Counted from the stretch's first letter, positions 35,042-47,443 are shown. The stretch is DNA of 64,000 nt from Mercenaria mercenaria (GCF_021730395.1 NC_069362.1:64869501-64933500), one strand, 5' to 3'. The notes: a model not told the origin generated them from the letters alone. Numbers and translations: made by a program.

Positions 35042-37589
35042 GGTATGTGGCTGTAGTATTTTCTGCTGCAGAATCTTCTGAATGCTTGCATGAAGGAAGA
35101 AACTTCCAGACAAATTCTGGACATATTCTAGATGTAATACTCTCGTAGAAGTGCACATGAAATGGCATATGTACACTTTATTAATATTTCCACGTTGATC
35201 TTTTATATGTATCGCATCGGTAAAATCCACACCTGTAACCGTAAATTGGGCGCTGTCTTCTATTCAAAATTTCGGTAGGGGTGGGGATCTCGGGCTGGGT
35301 ATGGTTTACCATTAATTCTTTTGCAGGTCCAACATTTTCTTATCTCTATCTGGACACATCTGCGAATGGAAGGGATCCAATACTTCTGATGTAGGTAAGT
35401 TATGGTAGCATTCTCTCCCATATGCAGATGGCGGTAATGGATGTCTTGAACAATCAGGCATGTCGGTGGGGGTGGGGAGTAAGTATGGAAACTTGGTGGC
35501 ATATTCTAACAGGGTGTTCAACTGTGGCATTATGAGTAGTATCTTCTCAGTGGTCTTCAGGCTGGATATCTTGGGCATATTCAGTGTGCTGGCAATTCTG
35601 TAGCCACCTGTGCTCTGTTTCTGTAGTTCTTAACATTTAAAGGGTCTCTTTGTCATGTGGCAACGGCTCTGCAGTTGATAAATTTAAGGACATATGCAAT
35701 GACTCAGATAAGTTTTCTGTAGCTGCTGTATCTAGACAAGTCTATTAAATCGTATAGACTGTCTTGAAGCGGACTGCCTGGAAGTGGATGTTCATCAGTT
35801 CTGTTTCTTGCATCTCATCTGTCAAGGTTGCCATGGTGATGGTTTCTGCCTGCATCCATACAGGCCACTGTGTTTGGTTAGTTAACCAGTCTGGACCATG
35901 CATCCATAGATGATTGTCTCTGAACTGGACTGCTGTGATACCTCTTAAATTGTGAGAAGGTCTGCTGGATTGTGTTTTGTGGGACAGTATTTCCACTTTC
36001 GGTTCCGGGTTACGTCTCTTATCTCTGTAACTCTGTTTTGGACGAATCTGTTTACCGGTCTCGAGGTGCTCAGTCAGTGTAACACGATTTGACTGTCCAA
36101 CCAAAATGTCACACCTAGCTTGTATGTCTATCGCTTGAATGTGAATGTGTCTTGCTAAATGTGCTGCCATCAGTTCTAACTTTGGTAATGTAATTTTCTT
36201 CAAGGGCCCACACACGATTTTGCCATTACTAGAGTTCATTCTTGTCGTCTGCAAAGGTAAGCTGTCGCGCTGTAAGCTTGGATACTTGCATAAACAAAAA
36301 CATGTAGGATAGTGTCATTTGCTGTTGAATATTTTTTGTCTGTATTGAACAAATTGAAGAGATGGCGTGGGATTCTCATTTCCATTATGTCATTGAAGTC
36401 ACATGCAATATGGAGCCATTTCTGATAGATGTCGTGTGGTAAAACTTTATCCCACGTGTACTTGCCTTTCCATAGGTCTCAGGTGTAGAATTTTTGTGCG
36501 TATTAATACTGGGCTAAGTAAGCCAAGTGGGCGTATACTTGGGATGTGCACTGCAAAATAGTGGGTTTAGTCACATTTGGTGTTATCTGAATGTCTCTGT
36601 TCAGGTATGATATCTTGTCTGCATCGATAGTCCAAAGTATGCCTAGAATCTTCATTACTTTGTCGCTTTCAAGGACATCTTCTTCTGTAGGGGCTAATTG
36701 CAAGCATCGACTATTTGATGCCCAGGATCTCAGGTTGAATCCTCCTTGTAGCATCTGATCTCTTGTGTCTCGGAAGTACCTCAAGACTTCATCTTCTGTT
36801 TGGACACTTGTTAATAAGTTGTCTGTGTATAAGTCTCTCTTCAGCTGTTAACGTTGTTGTCAAGATGCTTGAGTAGTGTAGCACTGAGTATAAATGGTGA
36901 GCAAGTTACACTGATTAAAACTGCTTTGAATCTGTTTGCCAATAATGGGCTATCTGGATTACTCAGGTCATTCAACCATCAATATCTTGTCTCATCTCTT
37001 TCTTCTTTTTCTAGTCGTACATTCAGGAATGCTTTCTCAGTATCTGTTGATACTGCATACATTTCAAGTTGGAATCTTAATAGAATTTGTGATAGTCATT
37101 CATTGTGGGTGGGGGTGGAGTCAAGGCAGTCGTATAAAGCTGGGGGAATGAATCAATTCTGTACAACTACATTCATATACTATACGAATGGGCGTGGTGG
37201 TGGGATCTTTCTTGACTGCATGATGGAGAATGTAGTGTACTTGATGGGGCAATTTCTTATTCTCATCAACTTCCTCAATGAAACCTCTTCTCTCTTGTTC
37301 TTGTATTATCTTTGCATACTTCTCTAGGATCTGGGAATCTTGGCATAGTTGTCTTATCAGGGATTCGGTTCTTCTCTTGGTTACTTCATAGTTTGTAGGG
37401 AAAGGGACGTGGTCTTCTTTCCAGGGTAGTTTAGCTTCATACTTTACATCGGTAAACTTATCTAGTGACCATACACTGCTTTTCATGGAATTACATGCTA
37501 GTGTATCATTTAAGGTTCCATGTGCACCGCCGTATGAACACATCTGTTGATGTCTCTAAATTGTTTTTTGTACTTTTAGCACGTATAAA

Positions 37590-37700
37590 TGTTGAGTTCT
37601 GCTCAACTTGGGGCTAGAGGACATGGACGGTAGCATGCATTTCCACTTCTGTCCATGAACAGGCTCAATGAAACCGAGCCTGCAACATTTTCGTTTTTGT
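37590..37700 (+). repeat. Family K fragment inserted in the BEL/Pao fossil
   Basis: Contains CATGCATTTCCACTTCTGTC and CATGAACAGGCTCAATGAAA with its hairpin partner CCGAGCCTG, like the family K copies at 4150-4596. Confidence 0.65.
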
Positions 37701-39587
37701 CGTGTTGAGCGACCTGTGGAGTTTCCACTTTTTCTATGTTGATAGCATTCTCTTCATATGTCTGTAATCTTATAATCTTCACGTTGTCGTCTTCAGGAAT
37801 TATTCCAGTAGACTCTAGTTTCCAAAATTGGTCTATATCTGCAGTCATCACTTTCAGGGCAAAACAAGACTGTGTCATAACACTGGTTGTTTCAACTGGA
37901 CCTGACAATAAATCACCAGTGCTTGAACTTATAGCTGTAGGTCCGTTTCCTCGAAATGTCTGGTTACCTACGATGCTCCAGTAATGGTCACCTCCTATCA
38001 ATAATGAAATATCAAACTGGTCTTCCTTTCTCAGATGTGGTTAAGATAGGACGGTATTCCAAATGTTCTGTAAGGGGACGGCTATTGTTGGGACGATCAT
38101 CACTTTAAGGGGAATCTTGGCTCCAGCATCAGTAAAAAAATATATGGTTGTAGTCTCTAGGTGTCTCTGACTGTATGATGTGTCTCCAAATGTTGCTAGA
38201 CACAGATGACTGTGCTACCAATGGGTTTGATTTTAAGTGTTTGAGCAAGCTTCTCTGATATAACGCTGAGTCCCTTCATCGAACAAAATATTTGCTTGGG
38301 CATATTCACATCCAGCATAAACTTCTGCAATGGTGGTTTTTAGTAAAAAATTCTGGTTGGATGTAATGTGGTGTTTCCTATTACATTTCAGACATCTAAA
38401 GTTCGAACAGCAATTTACAACTTGATGATTTTTCAAACAGTTAAAGCACAAATCATTTCTTCTTTATAATGTCTTTACGGGCTTTCATATCTGGGATCTT
38501 TGAACAGTCATTGGCATGGTGATTTTCTTTGCAGTAAATACACTGTTTTTGATCACTGCGCGTAATGTATGCTAGTTTCTGTCTATTTCCAGTTTTAGAT
38601 TTGGATTGTGCAGTCATGAAAAAAGACGCTGTGGGTCCATAGTAATCTGCTCTTGGGCATTTCCCACTTCCATGATATTGAACTTGCGGTATAAAGCTTT
38701 CTGTATTTCTTCCAACTGCCAATTGTCACTACCATGTTGTCGCACTAAATTCTTGCATACGTTCGAGGGAAGTTTATCCATATTCCCTGGCACTAATAGG
38801 CTTCCGTACATACTCTGACACTGTAAGCCTCTAATTTGTCTATGTAGTTTTTCATGCTCTGAAGTGTATTACTTGGGGCTGGTAGATTAAACAAAGCTTG
38901 TATGTATGCATGAATTATTTTAACAGACTGTCCAAATCTCTCTTTCAACAAATGAACTGCTTGAATGTAGTTTGTGTGTGTAAAGGCAAATCCTTGAATG
39001 ACTTGGGCTGCACTGCCTTCAAGCTGTGTCTTCAAATAGCTAAACTTCTGTACTTCACTTATGTTTGGATTTAAATGAACTGTGGATTCTTAAGAGTCCT
39101 AAAAACTTTGCCACTTAAGGATATCACCACTGAATACCGGAAGTGATAATTTTGGAAGTCTCTGATAATGTGAAGCATTTGAAAAAGATCTACTCACATT
39201 TTGGCTTGTAACTTGATTTACCTCTGATTCTGTTGTTTCTGTTGTCGTCTCGGCTTTGGGTCATCTGCTGGACGTCTTCAGTGGTCACATTTTTGGTAAA
39301 GTCCTTGAAATATCGTAATTTGACTTCAATATTCAAACAGAACTCCTCTGCGCTCACAATTTCATCTTCAATCTCCGTCATTTCTGTAGCTTCTAAAATC
39401 TTCTCATTGAGTGATTTGATTACTTTTAGCTTCTCGATATTGCATCGATAATCATGTTGAACTCTATTCAATTCGATTCTCCTTCGCGGCTTGGATTTTT
39501 GCTAACTGATTCGAAATAACACTGTAATGTCCCTCTCAGATCAAACGCAACTTCTCTATCTTCATGTTTATTTCATCACGGCACCAA

Positions 39588-39800
39588 TGTGAGCTGGGTA
39601 CGGGACACTTACCGGTACAACTAAAATTGAATGTACAACACATTGTGTGTGTTTTATACTTAATTCTATTACTGTCTTGTAACTACTATACATGTATACA
39701 AAAACATTAATTGGGTATGACGTACGTAACGTAATTTAGACATTGGCGTCTAAGTACTTCACATTAACGTTATATACAAGTTAGCGCATTATTTCCAACA
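39588..39800 (-). repeat. BEL/Pao LTR (5' LTR in element orientation)
   Basis: 213 bp. It lies 81 bp downstream of the stop codon of the Mab-21 gene, on the same strand, so the gene's transcript may well read into it. Confidence 0.88.
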
Positions 39801-39881
39801 TAAAATATGCTTTGCTATTGCAGGTTGAAAACAAAATTTTGACCCACAAGTAAAGGTGATAGGTAGATTTAGATTAAAATC

Positions 39882-41996
39882 TCATGATTGCGCTCCCACT
39901 AAGTTTGCTAAAAGTCTACAGATGTGGACTTTTGCTGCGTTATTTCTTTCTCTGACTCTCAATGAAATCATGTAGCAGTATAAAGCGTTGTTAGGCTGGT
40001 TCTCCTGTTCCAGGCACTGGCCTAGAAGATTCAAGGCTGTCTCCCTGTGACCAACGTTCATCTCTATTCCAATTGTTCTAGAGAGATTAGCAAGTGCTTG
40101 CTGCTGATCATCAAACCTCTGAAGGTGTCTGTAGGTTTTGTATTGTAGGAAATAGAGGTAAGGTAGAGAGTCTACAACTGCCCAGTCCATCCAGTATTCA
40201 TAAAATTCATCTCTATACTGCAAGTCCTCTTGAGTTGAACGGAACATTTCATACTGCAGTTCCCGAGGAACACAATGAATCTCGGCAGGGATGAATTTGA
40301 TGCACAATGCACAGACACTTTTTACAGCTTCTTCATTTTGATGATATGCAGCTATTCGAGGCAATACACGTACTGTACCTTTAAAAGCATAGCCAGCGCA
40401 CACAGGTTCAACCTTGTTGAAGTCATAATGTCCCTTTGTATTTCTTAAAATGAATTCTGTTTCTACCATTTTCCCCACACTGTAGAACACAGATGCAAGT
40501 TTCAGTCTGCCAGAAGCAACATCAGAATTCAAACCTTCAGATAACCAGTCTAGGGCTTCTTGAGGTATGGTGTTGTTTTCATGAATACTTATAGAGGCTA
40601 TTATGGTTCCCAATGTTGAGTAGACCAGTGGTGCTAGGAGACTGCTTGCTCTCTGTTCTAATCTACTTCCTTCTCTATAAAATCTCTCGTAATTTGTTTT
40701 TACTATGAGCAAGTTCTGTAGAGTTGTTACAGGATTGTTTTGAATTGTTCTTGATAGCATTTCATTAATACACCTAGAGATTACTGCAACTGTGCTCATT
40801 AATAGTCCTCCTGAAATCCTGAGACAAATTCTCTGTTTAGAATGAATATTTTCTGGTATCTGATATAACCTGTTCAGTTTGATCTGTAATCTTTGACCAA
40901 GTTCATCAATCTGAATCCCAAGCAATGCTTGACCTTCACTTTGTATTAAGTGAAACATCCTTTCTAGCAACAAAGCTTTGACTTCAGGTGAAAACTGGCC
41001 TGCCATCAGGTTATTTTCTGGTATAATGAAATGTGGGCAGTTTTCTTGTTGTAAACAGTTGTATAGTACATGTAAACAACATGATAAACATGTAAATAAA
41101 TTACTTTCCTGCCAAGCATTTACATGTGTGTTTTCAATACAATGTAACAGAACTGTTTTACACATAAAACTTGTTATTTTACCTTCACCAGCATGATGAA
41201 GGAATGTTTTCAGAATCATTTTCATCAACACATAGCAGCGTATTTGTGTAATGTTTAAACTAAACATTAAACATCTCTCTGCTTGTGAGGTAGAAATTCT
41301 CCATTCAAGCTCTGGACTCTGGCTAACTTTACTTCCAACAGGAACAACAAAACATCCATTATTTTCTGCAAATCTTTTCATGTCTGCAGTGGGCCAACGT
41401 CCTATTCCTTGTCTGTCCAACCAGGCTCTTGCTTCATAGGGCCATGACTTACAGTGGAAAGCAAGAACATTGTCACTCTCTACTACACCAGGTATTCCCA
41501 GCTTAACCATTGATGGACCATGTTTTACCATACCTGCAGGCATTATACCTCTATCAAGAGTATTCTTTAACAACAACCTCCCACTTGAATCTCTAACATG
41601 GTCCTCATCTAGAACATGTGTAGCAGGAAGAGGTATATCACTGTAGATCTGTTGTAGATGACAGTAACCGGGTGATGTAGTATTGTTCTGGATCATCAGT
41701 AGATTACTGAAGCCAAGTTTCCATTCTGCATAGTCCTGTATCACATTATAATTATGATAACATTTTAGATAGTCTGTATCTGAATTAATTCCTTTTGTAG
41801 TTGTGCCCTCAGAAGAACTGCCAAACATGTAAGCGGATGTCCTGTTCATAGGCCCCAATGTAATTGTCATCATAGTTTCTTCTAGTAGGATTGCTCTTCT
41901 TGTCTTGAGTGTCATTTCCATATTCACATTTATATCATCAAGGCCCTCAGACAGTCTCAGAGACAGGTTCTGGTGGTAGTCGGGAACATGATACAT
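39882..41996 (-). CDS. Mab-21 domain / cGAS-like receptor protein with C-terminal helical repeats
   Basis: A 704-residue open frame. The nucleotidyltransferase core has GSSSEG (59-64) followed by SDTDYL with Asp73 and Asp75, the metal-binding D-x-D. A third acidic position is Asp175 in ESDNVLAFHCKSWP, which lines up with the third catalytic Asp of cGAS (VDITLAL..SWP). The Mab-21 signature follows: EWRISTSQAER (231-241), ILKTFL, TSFMCKTVLLHCIE (275-288), Trp295 and HFIIPENNL (322-330). Residues about 400-704 are helical; 636-704 look TPR-like (RETALNLLGQCLEQ, ALYCYMISLRVRERNNAAK). Canonical Mab-21 proteins are about 360 residues, so the extra C-terminal half marks the bivalve-type expanded family. 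Family members in animals include cGAS and cGLRs, which make cyclic dinucleotides on sensing nucleic acid; activity here is inferred only from intact residues. TTCTTGCAG lies directly before the first ATG, so upstream exons probably exist. Confidence 0.9.
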   Translation of the reverse strand: MYHVPDYHQNLSLRLSEGLDDINVNMEMTLKTRRAILLEETMMTITLGPMNRTSAYMFGSSSEGTTTKGINSDTDYLKCYHNYNVIQDYAEWKLGFSNLLMIQNNTTSPGYCHLQQIYSDIPLPATHVLDEDHVRDSSGRLLLKNTLDRGIMPAGMVKHGPSMVKLGIPGVVESDNVLAFHCKSWPYEARAWLDRQGIGRWPTADMKRFAENNGCFVVPVGSKVSQSPELEWRISTSQAERCLMFSLNITQIRCYVLMKMILKTFLHHAGEGKITSFMCKTVLLHCIENTHVNAWQESNLFTCLSCCLHVLYNCLQQENCPHFIIPENNLMAGQFSPEVKALLLERMFHLIQSEGQALLGIQIDELGQRLQIKLNRLYQIPENIHSKQRICLRISGGLLMSTVAVISRCINEMLSRTIQNNPVTTLQNLLIVKTNYERFYREGSRLEQRASSLLAPLVYSTLGTIIASISIHENNTIPQEALDWLSEGLNSDVASGRLKLASVFYSVGKMVETEFILRNTKGHYDFNKVEPVCAGYAFKGTVRVLPRIAAYHQNEEAVKSVCALCIKFIPAEIHCVPRELQYEMFRSTQEDLQYRDEFYEYWMDWAVVDSLPYLYFLQYKTYRHLQRFDDQQQALANLSRTIGIEMNVGHRETALNLLGQCLEQENQPNNALYCYMISLRVRERNNAAKVHICRLLANLVGAQS

Positions 41997-42540
41997 ACTG
42001 CAAGAAATGATTCAGAATGTAATTATCAACTATTAAAATGTCTATATGCCATATGTTAGGCCTTATTTTCATTGCAAACATTCAGTTATTTTTGTATTAA
42101 CTTGAACTCCTCTATGTTCAATAAAAGCTTAAAGCAACCTTTAATGTTATACGTACTGTATTTTCAGCACTATGAAATGTTTAAGAGACTGTGTAAAAAT
42201 TGAAATTAGAATGAACTGGATCTTTCATAATTATATGTATCATTTATCTGACTTTTATTATTATTATTATTATTTTTAAGCAATATTTTCTATCGGTATT
42301 CATACTTACATGACTGAATAAGTTGTTACAATTTCCTCAATTTAAAGAATAACATTTTGCTGTACTTTGTCATTAAGAAATACTGGTTTCTTGTAGGAAG
42401 TAAACCCCTTGTGGTTTTGAGGTCAACAGGGGAAGAAATCGTATTTATATGCATGTTTTATTTATGAGTTTTTTCTTGTGTACTGTCCCTTGACCTCTAC
42501 CCAAAGCGGCATTACATTTCCATTTTTATATGCTTCAAGC
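41997..42540 (-). other. Probable intron of the Mab-21 gene
   Basis: Begins (minus strand) with an acceptor TTTCTTGCAG at 42006-41998. An ATT/TTA microsatellite of about 20 bases lies near 42257-42275. No coding exon could be placed further upstream. Confidence 0.5.
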
Positions 42541-42738
42541 AGCTTGTGAAAAGGGAAGTATTAGGGACTATCTAGGGCAGGTACGCAGGCAACATAGGAC
42601 GTCCACAAAATCTGTCCATTTCCCAGCTAGAGCAGTTCTTATCCAGTGCTCACCAAACTTTGTCACAGAGTTTATGGGCATAATGTTTTGTCCGGATTGA
42701 ATTGTATCAACTCTGTGTTCTCAAGTTATTGCCTGTAA
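42541..42738 (+). repeat. Degenerate tandem-array unit related to family C
   Basis: Contains CACCAAACTTTGTCACAGAG, TTTATGGGCATAATGTTTTG and CTCAAGTTATTGCC, echoing the family C unit; no ends. Confidence 0.45.
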
Positions 42739-42741
42739 ACC

Positions 42742-42953
42742 TTTACCCTGCTAAATTTCTAAAACTGACTAGTCTGTCATTCAATTTGGACAGTACCAGT
42801 CGTTACTAGGAGGGGTGTTAGCTGAAAATTAACTGACTGAAAAGCGAACAGTGCAGACCATGGTCACCTTGCACGGACCTGCAGACTGATATTGGTCTGC
42901 GCTGGTCACAAAGGCAGAATCACTTGCCATCAGCAGGCTAAAGGTTAATTACT
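42742..42953. mobile_element. MITE with CCTTTAGCCTGCT ends, third copy
   Basis: The left end CCTTTACCCTGCTAAAT and right end AGCAGGCTAAAGG are inverted; TTAA follows on the right (42954-42957). It carries GACTAGTCTGTCATTCAATT and GTGCAGACCATGGTCA. Confidence 0.72.
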
Positions 42954-43182
42954 CAAAACTGCACAAGTTATGTTTCAGCTCTGAAACTTGAGTAGTTCTT
43001 TTCCTGTACTCACCAAATTTGGTTAGAAAAGTAGAAAGTCAATTACTGTGACAGGCATATATTGAGAGTTTGGTACTGTTGTTTCCAAATTTTTACCTTG
43101 AAAAAAAGCTGTTAGTTTTGCCTCGGCATTGAAGTCACATTCACTTTTGCTTTCGGGCTATTCTAATGGCAGGCTTCGCAAT

Positions 43183-43860
43183 TTTTAGCTCACTCTTAAG
43201 TAGCATATGGAGAGCTATCCTACTCTCCCAGGTATCCCAGTCTGCATTGGTGTCCTCAGCTTTGTTAAAGCTTGGATGAACTTTCACTATATATAATTAC
43301 TTGATGAATTTGCTTTATACTTTCAATAACTTTGAAAGACATTATAACCGACCAGATGCTTGTCTCATTGATGACACAATAGAAAATCACAATATGGTAT
43401 TCTTCAGTAAAATTGCTATTATTACTTTTCACTTTATATAAATTGCCACTTAGTAGTTTGTGCTATTGACTGGTCAGTAGTGTAACACAAGTTTGGTTGG
43501 CAAGTTTAAAAAGAATGAGGGCAAAAAGCTTTACTTTGTTCTGATCTTCGACAAATAGTTTTGACTTTTGACTGCATGGAGATCAACTTTACACGACTCC
43601 TTTTGTAAATTGCCAGTCAATAGTTCCATGCTATATTCAGTGCAGGTTTTGTGAAAACATAAAAATAGATCTGTAAAATTTATTTCATAGGGAATTCCTT
43701 TAAAAAAAATATTTTCTCAAACGATAAGGCTTAGAGCTTAGATATTTAGTATGTGGCATGCTCTAGAGGTTCTCTACCAAGATTGTTCACATCATGACCC
43801 TGGGGTCAATATATGCCACACCCAAGTGTTCCCTTGTTTTACACCCTCACCTGGTCATCA
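43183..43860 (+). repeat. Decayed family B and family A pieces
   Basis: TTTTTAGCTCACTCTTAAG...GAGAGCTATCCTACTC at 43183 resembles a family B start, followed by AAAGCTTGGATGAAC. At 43700-43860 GGCTTAGAGCTTAGATATTT, CTCTACCAAGATTGTTCAC and CATGACCCTGGGGTC match units of the family A element at 54610. Confidence 0.5.
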
Positions 43861-44504
43861 AGAAAATAGTTGAGCAAGAAACAACTAAACAAGTGGTCAT
43901 TACTGACAGTATTTATAGAGCAGTTAAAATTTTGTATATTATAGCAATGCAAATAACAGTAAATGTCTATTTCAGACTGGTGAGTGTATGACTAGTCATT
44001 TACACCAAGAAATGAGACTTCTTTACAAGTTCATGGCTGGCTTTGTTCTAATGTGTGCAATCACATGAGTCTTGTCCGTCACAATGGTAAAGTTGAAAAT
44101 CGCTAAATATGGTGATAACCCTCCAGCTGCCTGAATGGGAGTGAGAACATACTTTAGACATTCCATCAGAAGTAGTCTCTGTATTGTTCAAGTGAGTACA
44201 TGTATTTTATTTTAGGTAACTCTATATATTTTAAACTGTTTTCTAAATTACACTAAGTCTTAAAAATGAGAGCTACAGTCGAATTGCATAGAAATAACTT
44301 TTTAATAAGCTATATTTTGTTGCCAGTAATATTGTCCAACAGTAACTGTTAGCAGCGGATGAGGAAGTTATATATAAGAGCTGCGATGCGCGATTTTGGA
44401 CCTTCGGACAAAAGTTTGACATTTTGAGTTTTTACTGGATCTGTAAAATAGAGTACTCGGATCAATAGTCTTTGTTTTATGAATTTTGATCCTTATTAGC
44501 AAAT
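43861..44504. other. No gene seen
   Basis: AT-rich sequence without recognisable repeats or coding potential; a promoter for the Mab-21 gene could lie here but no motif supports it. Confidence 0.4.
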
Positions 44505-46281
44505 CCCTTACAGAAGCAAGCCTCTGTGGCGTACATGCTGCGTATTTGCTGTGTATATGCCGCGAACACAGTAGTACGCCAGAGGAGTACATTTTACATA
44601 CACCGCATGCCGCGTACATGCCGTGTACTCTTTCGACGAGTACACAGCATGTACGCAGGAGGTCACTAGTACACTTCAAGTACGCAGCACAGACTCTGAA
44701 AATTTAAGGAGTACACTGCATGTACGCAGGAGGGACTTGTACAAGAAAATAGTACACTGCATGTACACCGCAGATAATTTGAAATTTGTGCAGTACACTT
44801 CATATACACGGGAAAGACTTGTACAATTTCTTTTGGCATTTATACTTAGTTTTTTTTTATAAGTTAAAGTCTGAAGTAAACTTCATATACAAGGGAGGGA
44901 CTTCATGCAGGAAGGATTTGTACATTTTTTTTTTTTTGGAAGCAAGAACTTGATTTCCAAGTACCTTTATCTTAATAGCATAGAATAGTTCAGATTACCG
45001 GTATTCTGAACAATAAAAATTTGCCAAACTATTTGCAATGTTCATTTGTGAAGCTTACATCTTAGTGTAAAAATATATTCTTTTTCATTTTGAATTAATC
45101 CTGGAGCTTTCTAACTTGGATAATTGAAAAGCCTTATTTGAACTTCGATGCATTACATTTTGTAATACATGAAATAATTACCAAGATAATGCCTCAACAG
45201 CGCCCGAATGAGAAGAATTAATAGCTCTCACTGTTATTTGAATACTCTTAAGCAAAACACCACTCTATCATGTTTTATAAAGGCTTTAATGCTCATTATG
45301 TTAACTCATTAAGGCCTCACCAAATTAAAAAGTTGTTTATCGGATTTGCCGCTCGTATATTTTCAGAACGTTTTTGGCTAATTGCGCTTGCCCCATTGGA
45401 AAAAATCAATCCAAAATTTTTTGGTGCGCTACTTTTTAAGGACGTAAAAGTGTATAAACGCTTATATAATTCCAGTCCTAGATTGTTCTCAGATGGATTT
45501 TAATCAAAATAAATACATACTACGCACACATCGTCTATAATAAATCATAACACTTATATTTAGTTGCATTAAAGTTGTTTCCCCTTGATGCAGTTACGCC
45601 ATTTTCTTCAAATGTTTACCAAATTACGTGCTACAAAAATTGATTTATTTCATTGAAAAGTGGATGGAGAAAAGCATACTAATTTATTTGATAACATCAA
45701 TCTACATTATTTTGGTAAGGGTAAATACTTATTGATGCATGTCACTTATCTTTTTTCTGTTTTTTTCTGTCCAAATGATCAGCATTTGCATACGAAAGTT
45801 GGTGGGGTAAGGAATTTACATTATCACAGCAGTTTCGCCACAAGAGTACACAGCATGTATGCAGCAGGAGTACACAGCATGTACGCCGCAGGACTCGGGC
45901 CAGGAGTACACAGCATGTACGCCGCAGGAGTACACAGCATGTACGCCGCAGGAGTACACAGCATGTACGCCGCAGGGGTAGTACACCGCAGGCTCATTTG
46001 CATGTGAAAAGTGTATGTGCCGCGTACATGCTGCGTACTATTTCTCGCATACTAAATTCCTCCAGCGTACATCCTGTGTACTATGTAGTCCACAGCATGT
46101 ACGCAGCAAGTAGTACGCGGCAGAGCTCATTTGCATGTCAAAAGTGTACTACAAACGTACTATCGGTGTATGTGCGGTGTATATCCTGTGTACTATTGAT
46201 TTCAGTACACATCATGTACGCATCATATACGCTGTATGTACACAGCAAGAGTACGCAGCAGGCCTTTTTCTTCTGTAAGGG
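44505..46281 (+). mobile_element. 1.78-kb DNA element with CCCTTACAGAAG TIRs, copy 2, inverted to copy 1
   Basis: Same element as 31144-32906 in opposite orientation, nearly identical over its length, with perfect CCCTTACAGAAG / CTTCTGTAAGGG ends and AT on both sides. It has slightly different numbers of GTACACAGCATGTACGC words in the minisatellite (45845-45975) and a few small indels. The two copies are 11.6 kb apart and bracket the BEL/Pao fossil and the Mab-21 gene. Confidence 0.87.
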
Positions 46282-46616
46282 ATATATGGTGATGTTAGTT
46301 GCAACATGTTTCTGAAATTTGGACATGTTTGATGTTGTTTTGATGTTGTTATGGTGTTGCTTTGACATTCTGCTGACAGTCAACTGTAATAAACATTGTT
46401 CTTTATCAAGGATGTTAAATTATCACAAAAAGCCTTGTATACCTATATATAGCATAACCATCATTGATAACAGATCTATAATTTCATTAAAACTATATTC
46501 AGTAGTTTACAAACACATTGTGATGTCTTTTTGGAAGTCCACCAGGCGGTCTTTAAAACATGTCTGTTTTCCGCTTCTGATCAACCATTTCAAGGTGATT
46601 AAAAATAAAGAACCTA

Positions 46617-47036
46617 CCTTTTTATACACCGGTCTCTGAAAGAGCGGGCTGTATTATGTGAACACCTGTGGTGGGCAGTGGTCCAAAGCATGTCCGCTCT
46701 CTAAGTCAAACAGTGTTTATCCTATCCTCACTAAACTTGCTGACAATGTTTGTGGGCATAATATCTTGGCCGAGTTCATTAACCAGCCAAATCGCCCCAG
46801 GCACTCTTAGATTATGGCCCTTGAATTACTCGAAAAACTGCAAATTTAGCCTTGTCCGCTCTCTAAGTCGAACAGTTTTCATCCGAACTTCACCAAACTT
46901 GCTGACAATGTTTGTGGGCAAAATATCTCAGCCAGTTTAGATAACTATCCAAATCGCCTCAGGCACTCTTGGGTTATTGCCCATGAATTAGGCTAAGTTT
47001 GATGACGGGTGTATTTTGTGACAGTCTGGCACTCTT
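46617..47036 (+). mobile_element. Family C element, short copy
   Basis: It starts TTTTTATACACCGGTCTCTG and ends GACGGGTGTATTTTGTGACA then GTCTGGCACTCTTC. Only two units of about 165 bp, against five in the copy at 28205, with the same TTCACCAAACTTGCTGACAA phrase. Confidence 0.82.
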
Positions 47037-47443
47037 CTTAGAATATAGTAAACATAAAATAAACATCAAGAGTTCAGATTGTTTCAAGCATTTGAGAGCT
47101 AGTCAGGGTGTCAAACAAGAGTGAGATTCATTTATGATCTGAAGTGTGCATTTTCATTTAGTTATACAGATTTTAAATTTTAAAAAAGAATTATGTTGAT
47201 GGCAGTTCGACACAGTTTCTTAATTCAAAATCTTAAAAATTTCTGTCACAAGAAAATATATAACATAAGTGTATAATTGTATGTTTAGTACATGCAGCCA
47301 TTACCGAAGGATTGTGCAGTTTTCCTGCCAAAAATATGTACAAAAATGTTCGTTTCTGAGGTTCCAGCACAAACTCTGACACAATATTTCTTCCTCTTTA
47401 CAGGACAGACTTTACCAAACTGCAACACAGTATTACCTTCCCT

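Larger units (their letters stand above)
33406..39800 (-). mobile_element. BEL/Pao LTR retrotransposon fossil
   Basis: It is bounded by two LTRs (33406-33603 and 39588-39800), which both begin TGT.GCTGGGTA and end TTTCCAACA / CTTCCAACA. Read on the minus strand, a candidate primer-binding site TGGTGCCGTGATG lies just inside the 5' LTR. Parts in order: gag-like region about 38790-39480; zinc-knuckle cysteine motifs about 38240-38560; protease/RT region about 36500-38000; RNase H region with LPKLELMAA about 35745-36254; integrase zinc-binding (HYRHLHMGENATITY, CWTCKR) about 35260-35500; integrase core and C-terminus about 34427-35230. It is clearly broken, with roughly ten interruptions. A family K fragment is inserted in it. 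The two LTRs differ at scattered sites and in length and the flanking 5-mers no longer match fully, so it is not a very recent insertion. Confidence 0.9.

Noticed and set aside
34427-35230. A 267-residue repetitive protein
   Set aside because: It is the 43-bp minisatellite read through, lying in the integrase region of the retroelement fossil; not a host gene.
36854-37327. A plus-strand protein of 157 residues
   Set aside because: It is opposite the RT region of the BEL/Pao fossil and shows no recognisable domain.
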